Shown here one piece after another: positions 40,102 to 48,585 of a DNA stretch of 64,000 nt (position 1 is the stretch's first letter; each line of letters opens with the position of its first letter). Under the pieces are notes generated by a model. It saw nothing but the letters and a program-made list of their open reading frames with translations, did not search any database and had not been told where the DNA came from. The translations under genes and the position numbers were made by a program. This stretch comes from Sphingomonadales bacterium (lineage in GTDB: Bacteria; Pseudomonadota; Alphaproteobacteria; Sphingomonadales; Sphingomonadaceae). Where the stretch lies: NCBI GenBank assembly GCA_025352685.1, contig JANXSN010000084.1:1-64000 (forward strand), in the 5' to 3' direction.

Positions 40102-40199
40102 GACAACACGCTATGCCCTGACCCAAACACCTCGCCAAGTCTCGCGTCGATCAGTTGGATTGCTGTCTTGCATTGACCGCGCCGCTCGGTCAGAGCCTC

Positions 40200-40217
40200 G
40201 TCACAATAATGTAACAG
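40200..40217 (-). promoter_or_regulatory. candidate Pho box upstream of the NUDIX-DUF47-pit genes
   Basis: Read on the minus strand, CTGTTAC-ATTA-TTGTGAC is a pair of 7-mers resembling the PhoB half-site CTGTCAY, spaced 11 bases apart as in Pho boxes. It lies about 82 bases before the ATG of the operon that ends in the phosphate transporter. In Sinorhizobium the orfA(DUF47)-pit operon is under negative PhoB control, which makes the match meaningful. Four to six of 18 positions deviate from the consensus. Confidence 0.35.
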
Positions 40218-40298
40218 AACCGGGACGTCGCCATTCGCCAGATTGCTGCCCTTCCCTATCGCACCGAAGGCAACTTCCTAGACGCGCCGGTCGGCATC

Positions 40299-41345
40299 AT
40301 GCTGGTCACATCGCGCGATACCAAACGCTGGGTGCTGCCGAAGGGGAATTTGATCCCCGGCTTGTCGCCGCATGCCGCCGCTGCGCACGAAGCCGAAGAA
40401 GAAGCCGGTGTGCGCGGCCTTGCCTGTCCGACACCGCTGGGAGCCTACCGCTATCGCAAGACTCGCAAGTCGGGCGCGTCACTGATGGTCGATGTCGATG
40501 TATTTCCAATACTGGTGACACGCGAGATGGACGAATGGGAAGAGCAGGCGCTGCGCGAGCGGCGCTGGTTCTCCCTGGCAGAAGCAGCGCAGGTCGTTGC
40601 AGAACCAGATCTCCAACTGCTAATCCGTCAGTTCCGAGCCAGTGAAGCTAATAGCGCTGTGCGGCGGGGCGCGCGACCAAGAACCAAGGGAATGAGCGCG
40701 ATGTTCGGATGGTTTCAGCGGTTGTTGCCGCAACAGAGCAATTTTTTCGACCTGTTCGAAGCGCACGCGCTGACGCTGGTTGCCGGCGCTGATGCGTTGT
40801 CGCGCCTACTGCAGGGCGGACCCAATATGGCCGAGCACATCAAGGAGATCCAGGAGCGCGAGCACGACGCCGACGAGATCATTCGCGACGTGCTTCAAAC
40901 TGTCCGTCGCACTTTCCTGACCCCGTTTGACCGGGGGGCGATTACCGGCCTGATCAGCGCGATGGACGATGCCATCGATCAGATGAACAAAACCGCGGGT
41001 GCGATCTCGCTTTACGGTGTCACCGAGTTTGACCAGGAAATGAAAGATGTCGCGGCGATCATCGTCGATGCCGCGCGCATCCTGGCCGAAGCGCTGCCGC
41101 TGCTCCGCAGCATCACCAGCAACGCCGCACGCCTGCACGAACTGACCGGGCGGCTGGTGCAGATGGAAGGGCAGGCGGACGCGATCCACGAAACCGGCTT
41201 GCGGGCGCTCTTCAAGGAATACGGCGAGACCAACACCGTGCGCTTCATCGTGTTTCGTGAGCTCTACAGCAATCTCGAACGCGTGGTGGACCGGTTCGAG
41301 GACGTCGCCAACGAAATCGACGGCCTCGTCATCGATCATAGCTGA
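40299..41345 (+). CDS. NUDIX hydrolase fused in frame to DUF47 (PhoU-like Pit accessory protein)
   Basis: One open frame of 348 residues covers two proteins that are normally separate. Residues 1-115 are a NUDIX domain (LPKGNLIPGLSPHAAAA, then HEAEEEAG) of the kind acting on nucleoside or inositol polyphosphates. After a basic linker, residues 135-348 are a complete DUF47 PhoU-like helical protein beginning MFGWFQRLLPQQ, the usual partner of PiT transporters. No stop separates them. NUDIX similarity extends upstream to about 40233 (AALPYRTEG) without any ATG, GTG or TTG, so either ATG 40299 makes a slightly truncated domain or a rare ATT start is used. DUF47 could also be made alone from 40701. 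Confidence 0.8.
   Translation: MLVTSRDTKRWVLPKGNLIPGLSPHAAAAHEAEEEAGVRGLACPTPLGAYRYRKTRKSGASLMVDVDVFPILVTREMDEWEEQALRERRWFSLAEAAQVVAEPDLQLLIRQFRASEANSAVRRGARPRTKGMSAMFGWFQRLLPQQSNFFDLFEAHALTLVAGADALSRLLQGGPNMAEHIKEIQEREHDADEIIRDVLQTVRRTFLTPFDRGAITGLISAMDDAIDQMNKTAGAISLYGVTEFDQEMKDVAAIIVDAARILAEALPLLRSITSNAARLHELTGRLVQMEGQADAIHETGLRALFKEYGETNTVRFIVFRELYSNLERVVDRFEDVANEIDGLVIDHS
40686..40703 (+). promoter_or_regulatory. internal ribosome-binding site before the DUF47 part
   Basis: AAGGGA at 40686-40691 precedes ATG 40701 by 9 bases; that ATG begins MFGWFQRLLPQQ, the normal N-terminus of DUF47 proteins. A second ATG at 40692 is too close to the site. The arrangement suggests the DUF47 protein can be translated independently of the upstream NUDIX part. 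Confidence 0.5.
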
Positions 41346-41354
41346 GCCACAGAT

Positions 41355-42371
41355 ATGGTCCACGCCCTCGCACTGCCGCTGCTTGTCGGATTGATTGTGC
41401 TCGCGCTGGCGTTCGATTTTCTGAACGGGTTGCATGACGCGGCGAACTCGATCGCAACCGTGGTATCGACCCGGCTGCTCTCACCGGTGAATGCCGTTAT
41501 CTTTGCTGCGTTCTTCAACTTTGCCGCTTATTTTTTATCGGTCGCCTACCCCGGGCTTCAGAAGGTCGCCGAGACGATCGGCAAGGGCATTATCGACAAG
41601 GATGTCGTGACGCCTTCGGTGGTGTTTGGTGCACTCGTCGGGGCGATGTTCTGGAACGTCGTTACGTGGCTCAAAGGTATTCCGTCTTCATCAAGCCACG
41701 CACTTGTCGGCGGACTCGTCGGAGCGGGCGTCGCCCATGCGGGTCTGGAGGGAATCGTCTGGAGCGGACTGAACAAGACCGTCATCGCAATCTTCCTTTC
41801 GCCGATGATCGGCATGATCCTGTCGATGCTGATCATGCTGGTCACGTCATGGACGACGCGGAATTCCGCCGCGCGCCCTGCCGAGCGCAGCTTCAAGGCG
41901 CTTCACCTGCTTTCATCGGCAACGTATTCCGTCGGTCACGGGCTGAATGACGCACAAAAGACGATGGGAATCATCACTGTCCTTCTCTATTCCACCGGCC
42001 ATCTGAACGGCGAGTTCCATATCCCGCATTGGGTCGCGATCAGCTGCTACATCGCGATCAGCCTGGGGACGCTGTCAGGCGGATGGAGGATCATCCAGAC
42101 GATGGGAACCCGCATCACCAAATTATCACACCACCAGGGATTCGCGGCATCATTCGGCGGATCGATCATGCTTTTTGCCGCTTCGTCGCTCGGAATTCCG
42201 GTTTCGACCACGCACACGATCGCCGGCTGCGTGATCGGTGTGGGCGCTGCCAGACGCGCATCCTCGGTGCGCTGGGGTATCGCGGGCAATCTCATGGTTG
42301 CGTGGGTGCTGACAGTACCGGCATCGGCGCTGGTCGGTGCCGCATTCTACATGCTGACCCGGCTCTTCTAG
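41355..42371 (+). CDS. pit: low-affinity inorganic phosphate transporter (PiT family)
   Basis: The 338-residue membrane protein has about ten spans and the two inverted PiT signatures: FDFLNGLHDAANSIATVVS near the N-terminus and GHGLNDAQKTMGI in the second half. It imports metal-phosphate with protons. It follows the DUF47 frame by 9 bases, the standard accessory-transporter pair, and converges on the CorC-type gene with a 4-base overlap. Expression may be set by phosphate through the site at 40200. Confidence 0.92.
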   Translation: MVHALALPLLVGLIVLALAFDFLNGLHDAANSIATVVSTRLLSPVNAVIFAAFFNFAAYFLSVAYPGLQKVAETIGKGIIDKDVVTPSVVFGALVGAMFWNVVTWLKGIPSSSSHALVGGLVGAGVAHAGLEGIVWSGLNKTVIAIFLSPMIGMILSMLIMLVTSWTTRNSAARPAERSFKALHLLSSATYSVGHGLNDAQKTMGIITVLLYSTGHLNGEFHIPHWVAISCYIAISLGTLSGGWRIIQTMGTRITKLSHHQGFAASFGGSIMLFAASSLGIPVSTTHTIAGCVIGVGAARRASSVRWGIAGNLMVAWVLTVPASALVGAAFYMLTRLF

Positions 42372-43678
42372 TCGTTCACCGCGACCAGTAGTTTGTCGAT
42401 CTTGCGCCCGTCCATGTCGACGATTTCGAACCGGTAGCCCCCGAAGTCGAAGTAGTCGCCCGTCGAAGGTAGGCGTTTCAGTTTGGCGAGGGCGAGCCCG
42501 GCAACCGTGGCATAATCGCGATCTTCCGACAGCGTCAGCCCGATCCGTTCAGCAAGCAGATCAGCCGCCCACCACCCCGACACAAGCAAACTGCCGTCCT
42601 CACGTTCAACGACAGGGGGGTCATCCCCTTCATCCTGGTCCGACACGAAATCGCCGGCGATCGACGACAGCAGATCGGCGGGCGTGACGATTCCTTCCAG
42701 ATGGCCGTATTCATCATGGACCAGCGCCATCGGCACGTCGGCCCGGCGCAGCGCCGCCAACGTGTCCATGGCATCGACCTGGTCGGGAACGATGGGGGCC
42801 TGGCGCATCAGCGCGCGAAGATCAATGTCGTGTCCGGCGATCAACGCACGGACGATGTCTCGGGCCTGGACGATACCGATGACCTTGTCGACCGAACCCT
42901 CAGCGACCGGCAGACGGCTGTGCGGGAGTTCGGCGAGCATCGCACGCAGCGCGTCGTGATCTGCGTCCGCGTCGATCCAGTCGATCTCGGTACGCGGCGT
43001 CATGACTTCACGCACCGGCCGGTCCGCGAGGCGAACGACGCCAGAAATGATCGCGCGCTCGCTTTCCTCGATCACGCCCGATTTGGAGGCCTCGGCAACG
43101 ATCAGATGCAGTTCTTCCGCAGTGACATGACCGTCGGACTCGCGGTTGAGACCGAGCACGCTGAAGACGAGCGCACTGGTCGAATCGAGCAGCCAGACCA
43201 AAGGTGCGGTCGCCTTCGACAGCCAGAGCATGGGCCGTGCGACAAATGCCGCGATCGGTTCGGGCGAGCGCAATGCGAGCTGCTTGGGCACGAGTTCGCC
43301 AATGATCAGCGAGACAAAAGTGGTGACGGCGATCACAAGGCCAAAGCCCAGATCACCAGCGGTGTCATGCGACACGCCCAGGTGCTCAAGCCGCTCGCCC
43401 GTCGGCCCTCCCAGACTCGAACCCGAATAGGCACCCGCAAGAATACCGATCAAGGTTATCCCGATCTGGGCGGTCGAGAGCAGCTTGCCCGGATCGGTGG
43501 AAAGATCGAGCGCGACACGCGCGCCGCCGACTCCTTTGCGTGCCATCGCCTCAAGCCGCGGTTTGCGGGAGGAAACAATCGCGAGCTCTGACATTGCAAA
43601 TACACCGTTGAGCGCAATCAGCGCGACGATGATGGCGACATCGATCCAGGGAAAGGGTAAGAGCGCGGGCGCTGGCAT
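42368..43678 (-). CDS. CNNM/CorC-type transporter with CBS pair (hemolysin family)
   Basis: The 436-residue protein has an N-terminal DUF21/CNNM membrane domain (about residues 1-190, four spans, with ALNGVFAMSELAIVSSRK and the GE of IIGELVPKQLAL). Two CBS domains follow (about 205-330) and a C-terminal CorC/HlyC domain. Such proteins are linked to Mg2+/Co2+ efflux or resistance. ATG 43678 is chosen because the hydrophobic domain starts there; upstream in-frame sequence overlaps tadA and is not protein-like. Confidence 0.87.
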   Translation of the reverse strand: MPAPALLPFPWIDVAIIVALIALNGVFAMSELAIVSSRKPRLEAMARKGVGGARVALDLSTDPGKLLSTAQIGITLIGILAGAYSGSSLGGPTGERLEHLGVSHDTAGDLGFGLVIAVTTFVSLIIGELVPKQLALRSPEPIAAFVARPMLWLSKATAPLVWLLDSTSALVFSVLGLNRESDGHVTAEELHLIVAEASKSGVIEESERAIISGVVRLADRPVREVMTPRTEIDWIDADADHDALRAMLAELPHSRLPVAEGSVDKVIGIVQARDIVRALIAGHDIDLRALMRQAPIVPDQVDAMDTLAALRRADVPMALVHDEYGHLEGIVTPADLLSSIAGDFVSDQDEGDDPPVVEREDGSLLVSGWWAADLLAERIGLTLSEDRDYATVAGLALAKLKRLPSTGDYFDFGGYRFEIVDMDGRKIDKLLVAVND

Positions 43679-43740
43679 GGTGACCGCCAGCAATGCCGCC
43701 TTTGCGAGCGCCGAGCAACCGTGAGGTTGCAACCAGGCAG

Positions 43741-44193
43741 CTAACGGCGCCGCACGAAGAAGTCCTTGAGCATGGTCGCCGCGGCCGACTCGCCAATTCC
43801 GCCCATTACCTCGGGGCGGTGATGACATGTTGGGTGAGCAAAGACACGAGCACCATGATCGACGCCACCACCCTTGGGATCAGGCGCACCATAGACAACG
43901 CGTGCAATGCGGGCGTGGGCGATGGCTCCGGCACACATTGCGCACGGCTCAAGAGTTACCCATAGCTCGCAGTCGGTCAGCCGATCGCTCCCGAGTGCCG
44001 CACAAGCGGCGCGAATCGCAACGATTTCGGCATGCGCAGTCGCATCCAGATCACGCCGGGTGCGGTTTGCGCCCTCGGCGATAATTTTTCCCTCGCGGAC
44101 AATGACTGCCCCGACCGGCACCTCGCCGGCGTGGGCGGCCTCCATGGCCAGAGCAAGGGCGCGACGCATCAGGTCGGAAAGCGGGAAGCTCAT
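43741..44193 (-). CDS. tadA: tRNA-specific adenosine deaminase TadA
   Basis: TadA converts A34 to inosine in tRNA-Arg(ACG), an essential step for decoding. The zinc deaminase motifs are HAE at 54-56 and PCAMC at 83-87. The 150-residue length and ANRTRRDLDATAHAE context match TadA rather than nucleoside deaminases. It is divergent from rpmB with a 96-base shared control region. Confidence 0.94.
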   Translation of the reverse strand: MSFPLSDLMRRALALAMEAAHAGEVPVGAVIVREGKIIAEGANRTRRDLDATAHAEIVAIRAACAALGSDRLTDCELWVTLEPCAMCAGAIAHARIARVVYGAPDPKGGGVDHGARVFAHPTCHHRPEVMGGIGESAAATMLKDFFVRRR

Positions 44194-44217
44194 ATCGAAC
44201 GTCTAGGAGCTGTGCGG

Positions 44218-44246
44218 TTGACGCGGCAACCCTTTGCCGATACCTG
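44218..44246 (+). promoter_or_regulatory. possible promoter for rpmB
   Basis: TTGACG at 44218-44223 and TACCTG at 44241-44246 are 17 bases apart in the divergent tadA-rpmB gap, about 45 bases before the rpmB ATG. The -35 match is good and the -10 match poor, so the call is tentative. Confidence 0.3.
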
Positions 44247-44289
44247 CGCCGTCTTTCCAACCAATAATGAATTCTAGGATTTACAAGCG

Positions 44290-44583
44290 ATGGCACGCGT
44301 TTGCGAACTGACCGGCAAGGGTCGTCAGGTGGGACACAATGTGAGCCACGCCAACAACAAGACCAAGCGGACTTTTCTGCCCAATTTGCAGAATGTGACG
44401 TTGCTGTCCGATACACTGGGCGAAGGCATAAAGTTGCGCGTTTCAACACACGGCCTGCGCACTGTCGAGCATGTCGGCGGTCTCGACAACTGGTTGGCAA
44501 AGTCGAGCGATGAGCAGCTGAGCCTCAAGGTTCAGCGGTTGAAGCGCAAGATCGCTAAGCTGAAGAGCGCAACAGCAGCTTGA
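44290..44583 (+). CDS. rpmB: 50S ribosomal protein L28
   Basis: L28 is a small protein of the large ribosomal subunit. The 97-residue product begins [20 protein letters not shown] and has [15 protein letters not shown], the normal L28 core, with the alphaproteobacterial C-terminal extension ending in a basic helix. AGGA lies 11 bases before the ATG. It is a single gene, followed by a small hairpin. Confidence 0.97.
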   Translation: MARVCELTGKGRQVGHNVSHANNKTKRTFLPNLQNVTLLSDTLGEGIKLRVSTHGLRTVEHVGGLDNWLAKSSDEQLSLKVQRLKRKIAKLKSATAA

Positions 44584-44594
44584 GCGAGCGCGTC

Positions 44595-44609
44595 GGAGCG
44601 CTTTGCTCC
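44595..44609 (+). terminator. possible rpmB terminator hairpin
   Basis: GGAGC (44595-44599) pairs with GCTCC (44605-44609) over a 5-base loop, 12 bases after the rpmB stop, followed by a run of C rather than T. It is weak but well placed. Confidence 0.35.
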
Positions 44610-44781
44610 CCCCTGACCCGGGCGGCGTTGAGCCGCTAGGCTCCAGGCCAGCGACCGTGACGGTGTCACGTCGACCACCGAGTGAGCGTAAGTCTAGCCT
44701 GAGCCGGCTATGTCGGCCGAGCTGGTCATTTCGGTAGTCCGTTTCACTCTAAGCAGGTGCGCCGTCAGGCATGATCTCGCA

Positions 44782-44955
44782 CTACTCGTCGGCAGTCTCA
44801 TAACCAACCCATCGCCCGTCGACTGTGGTTGCAAGCGAGGCTCGGGCGTGGGCGCCTTTGTCGTCGAGGACGTGTCGGCGCCAAGCGGCGATCTGCGCGT
44901 CGGTGGGCCGCCCCAGTCGTGAGTTGCCGCAGTGGGCGCGGTCCACAATCGCCAA
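44782..44955 (-). CDS. possible small or remnant gene, unknown function
   Basis: A minus-strand frame of 57 codons from a TTG at 44955 reads MAIVDRAHCGNSRLGRPTDA, continues with IAAWRRHVLDDKGAHARA and ends GRWVGYETADE. Codon third positions are mostly G or C as in neighbouring genes, and the composition is protein-like, but I recognise no family. An in-frame stop lies four codons upstream of the TTG, with GGGAG about 30 bases upstream. It may be a small protein or the C-terminal remnant of a larger one. Confidence 0.3.
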   Translation of the reverse strand: MAIVDRAHCGNSRLGRPTDAQIAAWRRHVLDDKGAHARASLATTVDGRWVGYETADE

Positions 44956-45002
44956 CGGCAGTCACGCTGTCTCTGCCGATCTCCCGTTGAGCCGCTTCTG
45001 AA

Positions 45003-45031
45003 TTGACCTGCCCAGCGAGTAAACTTTTATC
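45003..45031 (+). promoter_or_regulatory. promoter-like element without an assigned gene
   Basis: TTGACC (45003-45008), a 17-base spacer and TTTATC (45026-45031) form a good sigma-70-type spacing and sequence match in an AT-rich patch. The next convincing gene starts more than 300 bases downstream, so it would give a long leader for the glycine-zipper gene or a separate small transcript. Confidence 0.35.
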
Positions 45032-45353
45032 TAGCGAATACGATACGGTGATCCGCGTGTGTCCGTTGCCCGTCGTTGGCTTGGATCCGCACGAGAATCG
45101 AGGCAAGGCGCTCAGACAGGATAGACGCAAGGGTCGAACAGCAAGGCCCCGTCACGGTGAGCAGCACGGCCATGAAAGGATGCGGGCGCGTCGTCTCCTT
45201 TGAGCGCACAAGACGAACGGCATCGACGAACGGCATGGCTGCTGGCGACGGCGTGATAATCCTTCGCGAAGCTGAACAACGGCTAACATGCGCGTTCAGC
45301 AATGCTCCACAGAGAATCGACTAAATTCAATGCACAGTTAAAGGAGACCGACG

Positions 45354-45779
45354 ATGAAAAAGATGATCCGCACCGCCGTGTTGGCGAGCGTTGCCGCCGT
45401 CGGTTTTGCGGCGACCCCTGCGCTGGCGCATGACGACTATTATGGCGGGCGTCCCGACACGTATCGCCAAAGCGAGTATGATGCCCGCAACAGCTACGAT
45501 AATCGCGGCTATGATAATCGCGGCTATGACAATCGCGGCTATGACAATCGCGGCCGTTATGCCGACCGGCATTACAACCGAAACTACCAGCAATGTCGCC
45601 GCAATTCGGGCACAACCGGTACGATTCTCGGTGCGATTGCGGGCGGCTTGCTTGGCCGTGAGATCGGCCGTGGCGGCTATCGCAATCAGCCGAGCACGAC
45701 CGGTCTGATCGTTGGCGCTGGGGCCGGGGCGTTGGCAGGCCGTGCAATCGACAAGAGCGGTAGCTGCGATCGCCGCTAG
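45354..45779 (+). CDS. exported glycine-zipper (2TM) protein with YDNRG repeats
   Basis: The 141-residue protein has a signal peptide (cleavage after ALA, before HDDYYGG), a Tyr/Arg/Asn-rich segment with four YDNRG repeats, and a glycine-zipper region (GTILGAIAGGLLGREIGRGG and GLIVGAGAGALAGRAI). Such proteins are usually outer-membrane or periplasmic lipoprotein-like factors of unknown role. A very good ribosome site (AAAGGAG) lies 9 bases upstream of the ATG, suggesting strong expression. It is monocistronic and faces cobT. Confidence 0.8.
   Translation: MKKMIRTAVLASVAAVGFAATPALAHDDYYGGRPDTYRQSEYDARNSYDNRGYDNRGYDNRGYDNRGRYADRHYNRNYQQCRRNSGTTGTILGAIAGGLLGREIGRGGYRNQPSTTGLIVGAGAGALAGRAIDKSGSCDRR
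45495..45554 (+). repeat. four tandem 15-bp units encoding YDNRG
   Basis: Units start at 45495, 45510, 45525 and 45540, each of the form TA(C/T)GA(T/C)AATCGCGGC. They differ only at synonymous wobble bases, so the copy number can change by slippage without breaking the frame. The repeat lies between the signal peptide and the glycine zipper. Confidence 0.93.
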
Positions 45780-45785
45780 CTTTGC

Positions 45786-45840
45786 CTACCCTCTGATTGG
45801 GTAGATGAGGGTCGGGGCCGGTGCAAAAACGCGTCGGCCC
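45786..45840. terminator. two hairpins between the glycine-zipper gene and cobT
   Basis: CTACCC (45786-45791) with GGGTAG (45799-45804) gives a 6-bp stem just after the stop. GGGCCG (45815-45820) with CGGCCC (45835-45840) gives a second GC stem with an A-rich loop. They lie between converging genes and probably end transcription from one or both sides. No U tract is evident. Confidence 0.4.
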
Positions 45841-45971
45841 TGCGTGTGTGAATCCGAACGAGGTTACGCCGAAAAACGGCGATCTCTCCCCCGTCGCCCG
45901 TGTAAAAACGGATTTCAGTACCATATCCGTGCGCACGGGAAGCCCGACCCCGCCTCGCTTCGATCTTATCG

Positions 45972-47798
45972 CTAACGCTCGAGATCGAACAACCCCGCCA
46001 GCTGCTCGACCATCGTGCCACCAAGCTGGTCGGCATCCATAATTGTGACAGCACGCGCATAGTAGCGGGTCACGTCGTGGCCGATACCAATGGCGACCAG
46101 TTGCACCGGCGATTTCCCTTCGATCCAGCCAATCACTTGCCGCAGGTGCTTTTCCAGATAGCTCCCTGAATTCACGCTGAGCGTCGAATCATCGACGGGT
46201 GCGCCATCGGAGATCACCATCAGGATCTTGCGGTCCTCGGGCCGTGCGATTAGGCGGCTGTGCGCCCACAGCAGCGCCTCTCCATCGATGTTTTCCTTGA
46301 GCAGCCCTTCGCGCATCATGAGGCCAAGTGAAGTCCGCGCGCGGCGCCAGGGCGCGTCAGCGGACTTGTAGACAATGTGACGGAGATCGTTGAGGCGACC
46401 GGGAAGCGCAGGGCGGGCGGCCTGTAACCAGTTTTCGCGTGCCTGTCCGCCTTTCCAGGCGCGCGTAGTAAAGCCGAGAATCTCGGTTTTCACCCCGCAA
46501 CGTTCCAAGGTGCGCGCCATGATGTCGGCGCTTATCGCCGCGATGCTGATCGGTCGCCCGCGCATCGATCCCGAATTATCGATAAGCAGGCTGACCACGG
46601 TGTCCTTGAACTCGGTTTCGCGCTCGATTTTGTAGCTTAGCGAATGCGCCGGCGATACGACGACCCGGGCAAGGCGCGCGGCATCGAGCATCCCTTCCTC
46701 TTGGTCGAAGTCCCAGCTCCGCGACTGCTGCGCCATGAGTCGGCGCTGAAGCCGATTCGCCAGCTTCGTCACGGCACCCTGCAGCGTCATCAATTGCTGG
46801 TCGAGGTAGGCGCGCAGGCGCACCAGCTCGTCCGGGTCACACAATTCGTCGGCTGCGACCACTTCGTCAAAATCAGTGGTCCACGCCTTGTAGTCGAATC
46901 CGGGTGTCAGATCTGCAGGTGGGCGGTTGGGCCGCACCGGAAGCATGCCTTCCCTCTCGCCGTCGCCGCCATCGGCCTGATCATCATCGGCCGTTTCCTC
47001 GCCTTCGGCCTCACCTTCACCGTCATCGTCGTCGTCGCCTTCGGATTGCGCTCCGCGTTGATCGACCTGTCCCTCGCCGCCATCGTCCTCATCGGTTTCG
47101 GCATCGTCACCGGCGGAATCGTCCTCGCCGTCGTTCTCGCCGTCCTCGGGCTCGTCGGCTGCGCTTGCATCACCCTCGATGAGAGCCAAGTCCTCGAGCA
47201 GCTTTGTCGCGAGCGTTGCAAATGCTTTCTGGTCATCAAGGACGAGTCCAAGCGCATCCATGTCGGCCCCACCCGCTTCCTCGATCCAATCGCGGACAAG
47301 GTCGATCCCCGCCTTGGTCACCGCGGGAGGGGCTTGGCCTGTCAGCCGCTCGCGCAGGAGCAACGCAACCGCCGTCGAAACCGGCACTTCGTCTTTCGCC
47401 TTGGCGCGTGAGATCGGGTCAGAGCGCATGCGCATGTCAAGCGCATGGGCGAGATTATCGCACATCCCAGCCATACCGCGCGAGCCGAGAGCTTCGACCC
47501 GCACAGTCTCCACCGCGTCGAACACCGCGCGGGCTACCACCGGGCCAGGGGCGTTGCGATTATGCAGAGCGGCATTGTGGTAACGCAAGCGGAGCGCAAA
47601 CCCGTCAGCAAAACCACGGGCCTGCGCAACTTGCTCGGAAGGAAGCGCGCGACCCGGCATCGGCACTTTTAGATTCTTGCCGGCCTGAGTCGGGGCGTCA
47701 GCGGTGTAGGCAAGCTCGACATCGGGCTCGTGCGCAATAGCGCGCGCGGTACCAGTCAGCACCGCACGAAACGCTTCGAGACGGGTTTGTTCGGTCAT
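45972..47798 (-). CDS. cobT: cobaltochelatase subunit CobT
   Basis: CobT, with CobS, forms the AAA+ module that drives cobalt insertion into hydrogenobyrinate diamide by CobN in aerobic B12 synthesis. The 608-residue product has an N-terminal helical domain, a long acidic Asp/Glu-rich spacer (about 205-280), and a C-terminal von Willebrand A domain with the metal-ion site DNSGSM and [10 protein letters not shown]. cobS and the rest of the pathway are not in this window. It is coupled by a 4-base overlap to the NUDIX gene upstream. Confidence 0.92.
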   Translation of the reverse strand: MTEQTRLEAFRAVLTGTARAIAHEPDVELAYTADAPTQAGKNLKVPMPGRALPSEQVAQARGFADGFALRLRYHNAALHNRNAPGPVVARAVFDAVETVRVEALGSRGMAGMCDNLAHALDMRMRSDPISRAKAKDEVPVSTAVALLLRERLTGQAPPAVTKAGIDLVRDWIEEAGGADMDALGLVLDDQKAFATLATKLLEDLALIEGDASAADEPEDGENDGEDDSAGDDAETDEDDGGEGQVDQRGAQSEGDDDDDGEGEAEGEETADDDQADGGDGEREGMLPVRPNRPPADLTPGFDYKAWTTDFDEVVAADELCDPDELVRLRAYLDQQLMTLQGAVTKLANRLQRRLMAQQSRSWDFDQEEGMLDAARLARVVVSPAHSLSYKIERETEFKDTVVSLLIDNSGSMRGRPISIAAISADIMARTLERCGVKTEILGFTTRAWKGGQARENWLQAARPALPGRLNDLRHIVYKSADAPWRRARTSLGLMMREGLLKENIDGEALLWAHSRLIARPEDRKILMVISDGAPVDDSTLSVNSGSYLEKHLRQVIGWIEGKSPVQLVAIGIGHDVTRYYARAVTIMDADQLGGTMVEQLAGLFDLER

Positions 47799-48529
47799 CC
47801 GCGTAGAGCCCGTTCTAGGATTTCAGACGTTATCGGATAGCCAAGTCCTTGCGGAATGCACAACCGCTGCGTCCCATCGCGCACCTCGATCCACGGCGTG
47901 ATCATTTTGACCGGATGCGCTGCCGCATGGCTGCGGGCTTCGGCAAAGCCGTCCAGCGTCGCCAGACGTTCGAGGTTGCGTCGAGTGGGAAAGATGATCT
48001 TGACCTCACCAGCATCGGCTCGCGCCAGCACGTCGGCGGCCGTAGCCCAGAACAGGTGCGTGTTCTCGGTTGCGTCGACGCGAGCCTCGGCATGGTCTGC
48101 GTCGACCCTTGCGAGATAGAAATGCGTGTCGAAAGTTCGGCTTTCTTTGAAGTTGGGACACCAGCGCGCGAACGGCACCAGCGCGTCGAGATCAAGTGCC
48201 AGGCCGTAGCGATCGAGCAGCGGACCTAGCGCAGTGCCGTCGGATAATGCCGTACGCAAGACTTCGACGTCGGCGTCGATACCGACGGCGATCCCCGCTT
48301 CCTCGATCGTCTCGCGCACGGCCGCAATCCGGGCCGCTGCGTCTTCGGCGCCGAGATGGGGGAAGCGCGCAGCCAGATCGTAATCGCCCGGATCGACCCG
48401 GCCGCCGGGAAACACAACCGCACCGCCCGCAAACACCATCGCAGTCGACCTTTCGACGAACAGATGCTCGGGCCCATGGGGACCATCGCGGAACAAGACG
48501 AGCGTAGCGGCGGGAATAGGACTGGACAC
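47795..48529 (-). CDS. NUDIX hydrolase family protein
   Basis: The 244-residue protein has a NUDIX fold: it begins [12 protein letters not shown] and has [17 protein letters not shown], then after an insertion [10 protein letters not shown], which completes the catalytic box. The long form with a C-terminal helical part resembles RppH-unrelated NUDIX proteins annotated as CoA or ADP-ribose pyrophosphatase-like; the substrate is unknown. GTG 48529 is chosen because upstream frame sequence is Arg/Pro-rich and overlaps the divergent DUF4126 gene. It probably shares a transcript with cobT. Confidence 0.8.
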   Translation of the reverse strand: MSSPIPAATLVLFRDGPHGPEHLFVERSTAMVFAGGAVVFPGGRVDPGDYDLAARFPHLGAEDAAARIAAVRETIEEAGIAVGIDADVEVLRTALSDGTALGPLLDRYGLALDLDALVPFARWCPNFKESRTFDTHFYLARVDADHAEARVDATENTHLFWATAADVLARADAGEVKIIFPTRRNLERLATLDGFAEARSHAAAHPVKMITPWIEVRDGTQRLCIPQGLGYPITSEILERALRG

Positions 48530-48585
48530 AAGCTTCGCGTAGCGCGCCCGTTGCGCGACGCAAGCCCGCGTGCGACCTTCATTCG

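Larger units (their letters stand above)
44610..45353. other. gene-poor 740-bp gap between rpmB and the glycine-zipper gene
   Basis: No recognisable large gene is present. The gap holds one short minus-strand frame with coding-like composition (44782-44955), a promoter-like element at 45003-45031, and the ribosome site of the next gene. I found no tRNA, SRP, 6S or RNase P signature. Other short frames on both strands show no known motif. The region could contain an unannotated small RNA or the remains of a lost gene. Confidence 0.45.

Noticed and set aside
40174-40192. TGACCG/CGGTCA inverted repeat between thyA and the NUDIX gene
   Set aside because: A 6-bp repeat with a 7-base spacer is weaker than the adjacent Pho-box-like match and has no known regulator; left out as a feature.
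43679-43828. 50-codon N-terminal extension of the CorC-type gene
   Set aside because: It overlaps tadA, lacks family similarity, and the membrane domain starts at ATG 43678.
46644-47411. 255-codon plus-strand frame with a hydrophobic stretch
   Set aside because: The hydrophobic run is the complement of the acidic spacer of cobT and not a real membrane protein.
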